Position numbers and translations under genes: made by a program
NCBI GenBank assembly: GCA_017408185.1
Contig: JAFQVE010000229.1
Span: 1-5,910, forward strand
DNA length: 5,910 nucleotides
Reading direction: 5' to 3'
Source: Oscillospiraceae bacterium
GTDB taxonomy: Bacteria; Bacillota_A; Clostridia; Oscillospirales; JAAYXM01
In this document: positions 5,574-5,910 of the stretch, piece by piece
How the letters are laid out: every line of letters starts with the position of its first letter
How positions within the stretch are numbered: position 1 is the stretch's first letter
Notes under the pieces: model-generated
What the model was told of the DNA's origin: nothing
Seen by the model: only the letters and a program-made list of their open reading frames with translations
Databases searched by the model: none

Positions 5574-5910
5574 ATCCGGCTTTTTTTGCCGGAATATACC
5601 TTGAAACAGAAAGAACAATTCCCATCTCAATAAACAGCATCCAGAGTGCAGTGCCTCCGTATGAGAAGAACGGAAGTGCAGCACCGGTAACAGGAAGCAC
5701 ACCTGTTACAACGCCTATATTGAGAACCATCTGAAGTGCAACCATTGTTGTCACCCCTCCGGCAAGAAGGGAGCCGAATTTATCACGTGCGTGAAGCGCA
5801 ATCCAGTAACCGCGGATTATGAGAAGTGCAAACAGTGTGAGAATCAGTATAGCACCTATAAAACCGAGTTCTTCACACACTATCGCAAAGATAAAGTCGT
5901 TATGCGCCTC
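5572..5910 (-). CDS. ftsW: FtsW, SEDS peptidoglycan glycosyltransferase, C-terminal part (cut by the window edge)
   Basis: The frame is open from the right edge to TAG at 5574-5572 and gives the last 112 residues; the start lies outside. FtsW is a polytopic membrane protein of the SEDS family that polymerises lipid II at the division septum with its cognate class B PBP. The visible part opens with EAHNDFIFAIVCEELGFIG, the conserved SEDS extracellular motif. The Asp in HNDF corresponds to the proposed catalytic Asp. Two or three hydrophobic helices follow, with NIGVVTGVLPVTG (64-76 of the visible part) and LPFFSYGGTAL (79-89), the family's C-terminal hallmark. It ends in a short basic tail (SRYIPAKKAG). 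In Firmicutes the paralogues FtsW, SpoVE and RodA are hard to tell apart from this fragment. The position directly before murG favours FtsW or the sporulation version SpoVE over RodA. Confidence 0.93.
   Translation of the reverse strand, partial: EAHNDFIFAIVCEELGFIGAILILTLFALLIIRGYWIALHARDKFGSLLAGGVTTMVALQMVLNIGVVTGVLPVTGAALPFFSYGGTALWMLFIEMGIVLSVSRYIPAKKAG

Noticed and set aside
1..5910. Mobile element, CRISPR array, tRNA or other accessory system
   Set aside because: The window is densely filled by collinear housekeeping genes with short gaps. No repeat array, transposase, integrase or cloverleaf-like sequence was seen.

Overview
This window is the downstream part of a bacterial division and cell-wall (dcw) cluster, with every supported gene on the minus strand. 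In transcription order (right to left) they are ftsW (C-terminal part only), murG, murA, ftsQ/divIB, ftsZ and tex (N-terminal part only). The protein sequences, the strong AGGAGG-type ribosome binding sites, the consensus vegetative promoter and the gene order point to a Firmicute, most likely an anaerobic member of the Clostridia (Oscillospiraceae/Ruminococcaceae-like). That placement is inferred from motif resemblance, not from a search.

Layout. 5910-5572 encodes the last 112 residues of the SEDS glycosyltransferase FtsW. MurG (5559-4438) starts 12 bases after it, and its ribosome binding site overlaps the ftsW stop codon. A 93-base gap holds a 12-bp perfect palindrome and a 9-base direct repeat. 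MurA (4344-3094) follows, and 30 bases later FtsQ/DivIB (3063-2149). A 125-base AT-rich gap carries a near-consensus sigma-A promoter (TTGACA, 16 bases, TATAAT), then FtsZ (2023-857). After 79 more bases, tex begins at 777 and runs off the left edge. No stretch longer than about 125 bases lacks a gene.

How the genes work together. MurA commits UDP-GlcNAc to peptidoglycan synthesis, MurG completes lipid II, FtsW polymerises lipid II at the septum, FtsQ/DivIB helps assemble the divisome and FtsZ forms the ring that positions it. Tex is an RNA-binding transcription accessory protein with no obvious division role and is probably just a neighbour. ftsZ has its own strong promoter, so it can be expressed above the level of the upstream operon.

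This is core genome. I found no mobile element, CRISPR array, RNA gene or unknown system. The points worth a second look are organisational: murA where bacilli carry murB, no ftsA between ftsQ and ftsZ, tex after ftsZ where spore-formers usually have spoIIGA-sigE-sigG, and small symmetric DNA elements in two intergenic gaps.
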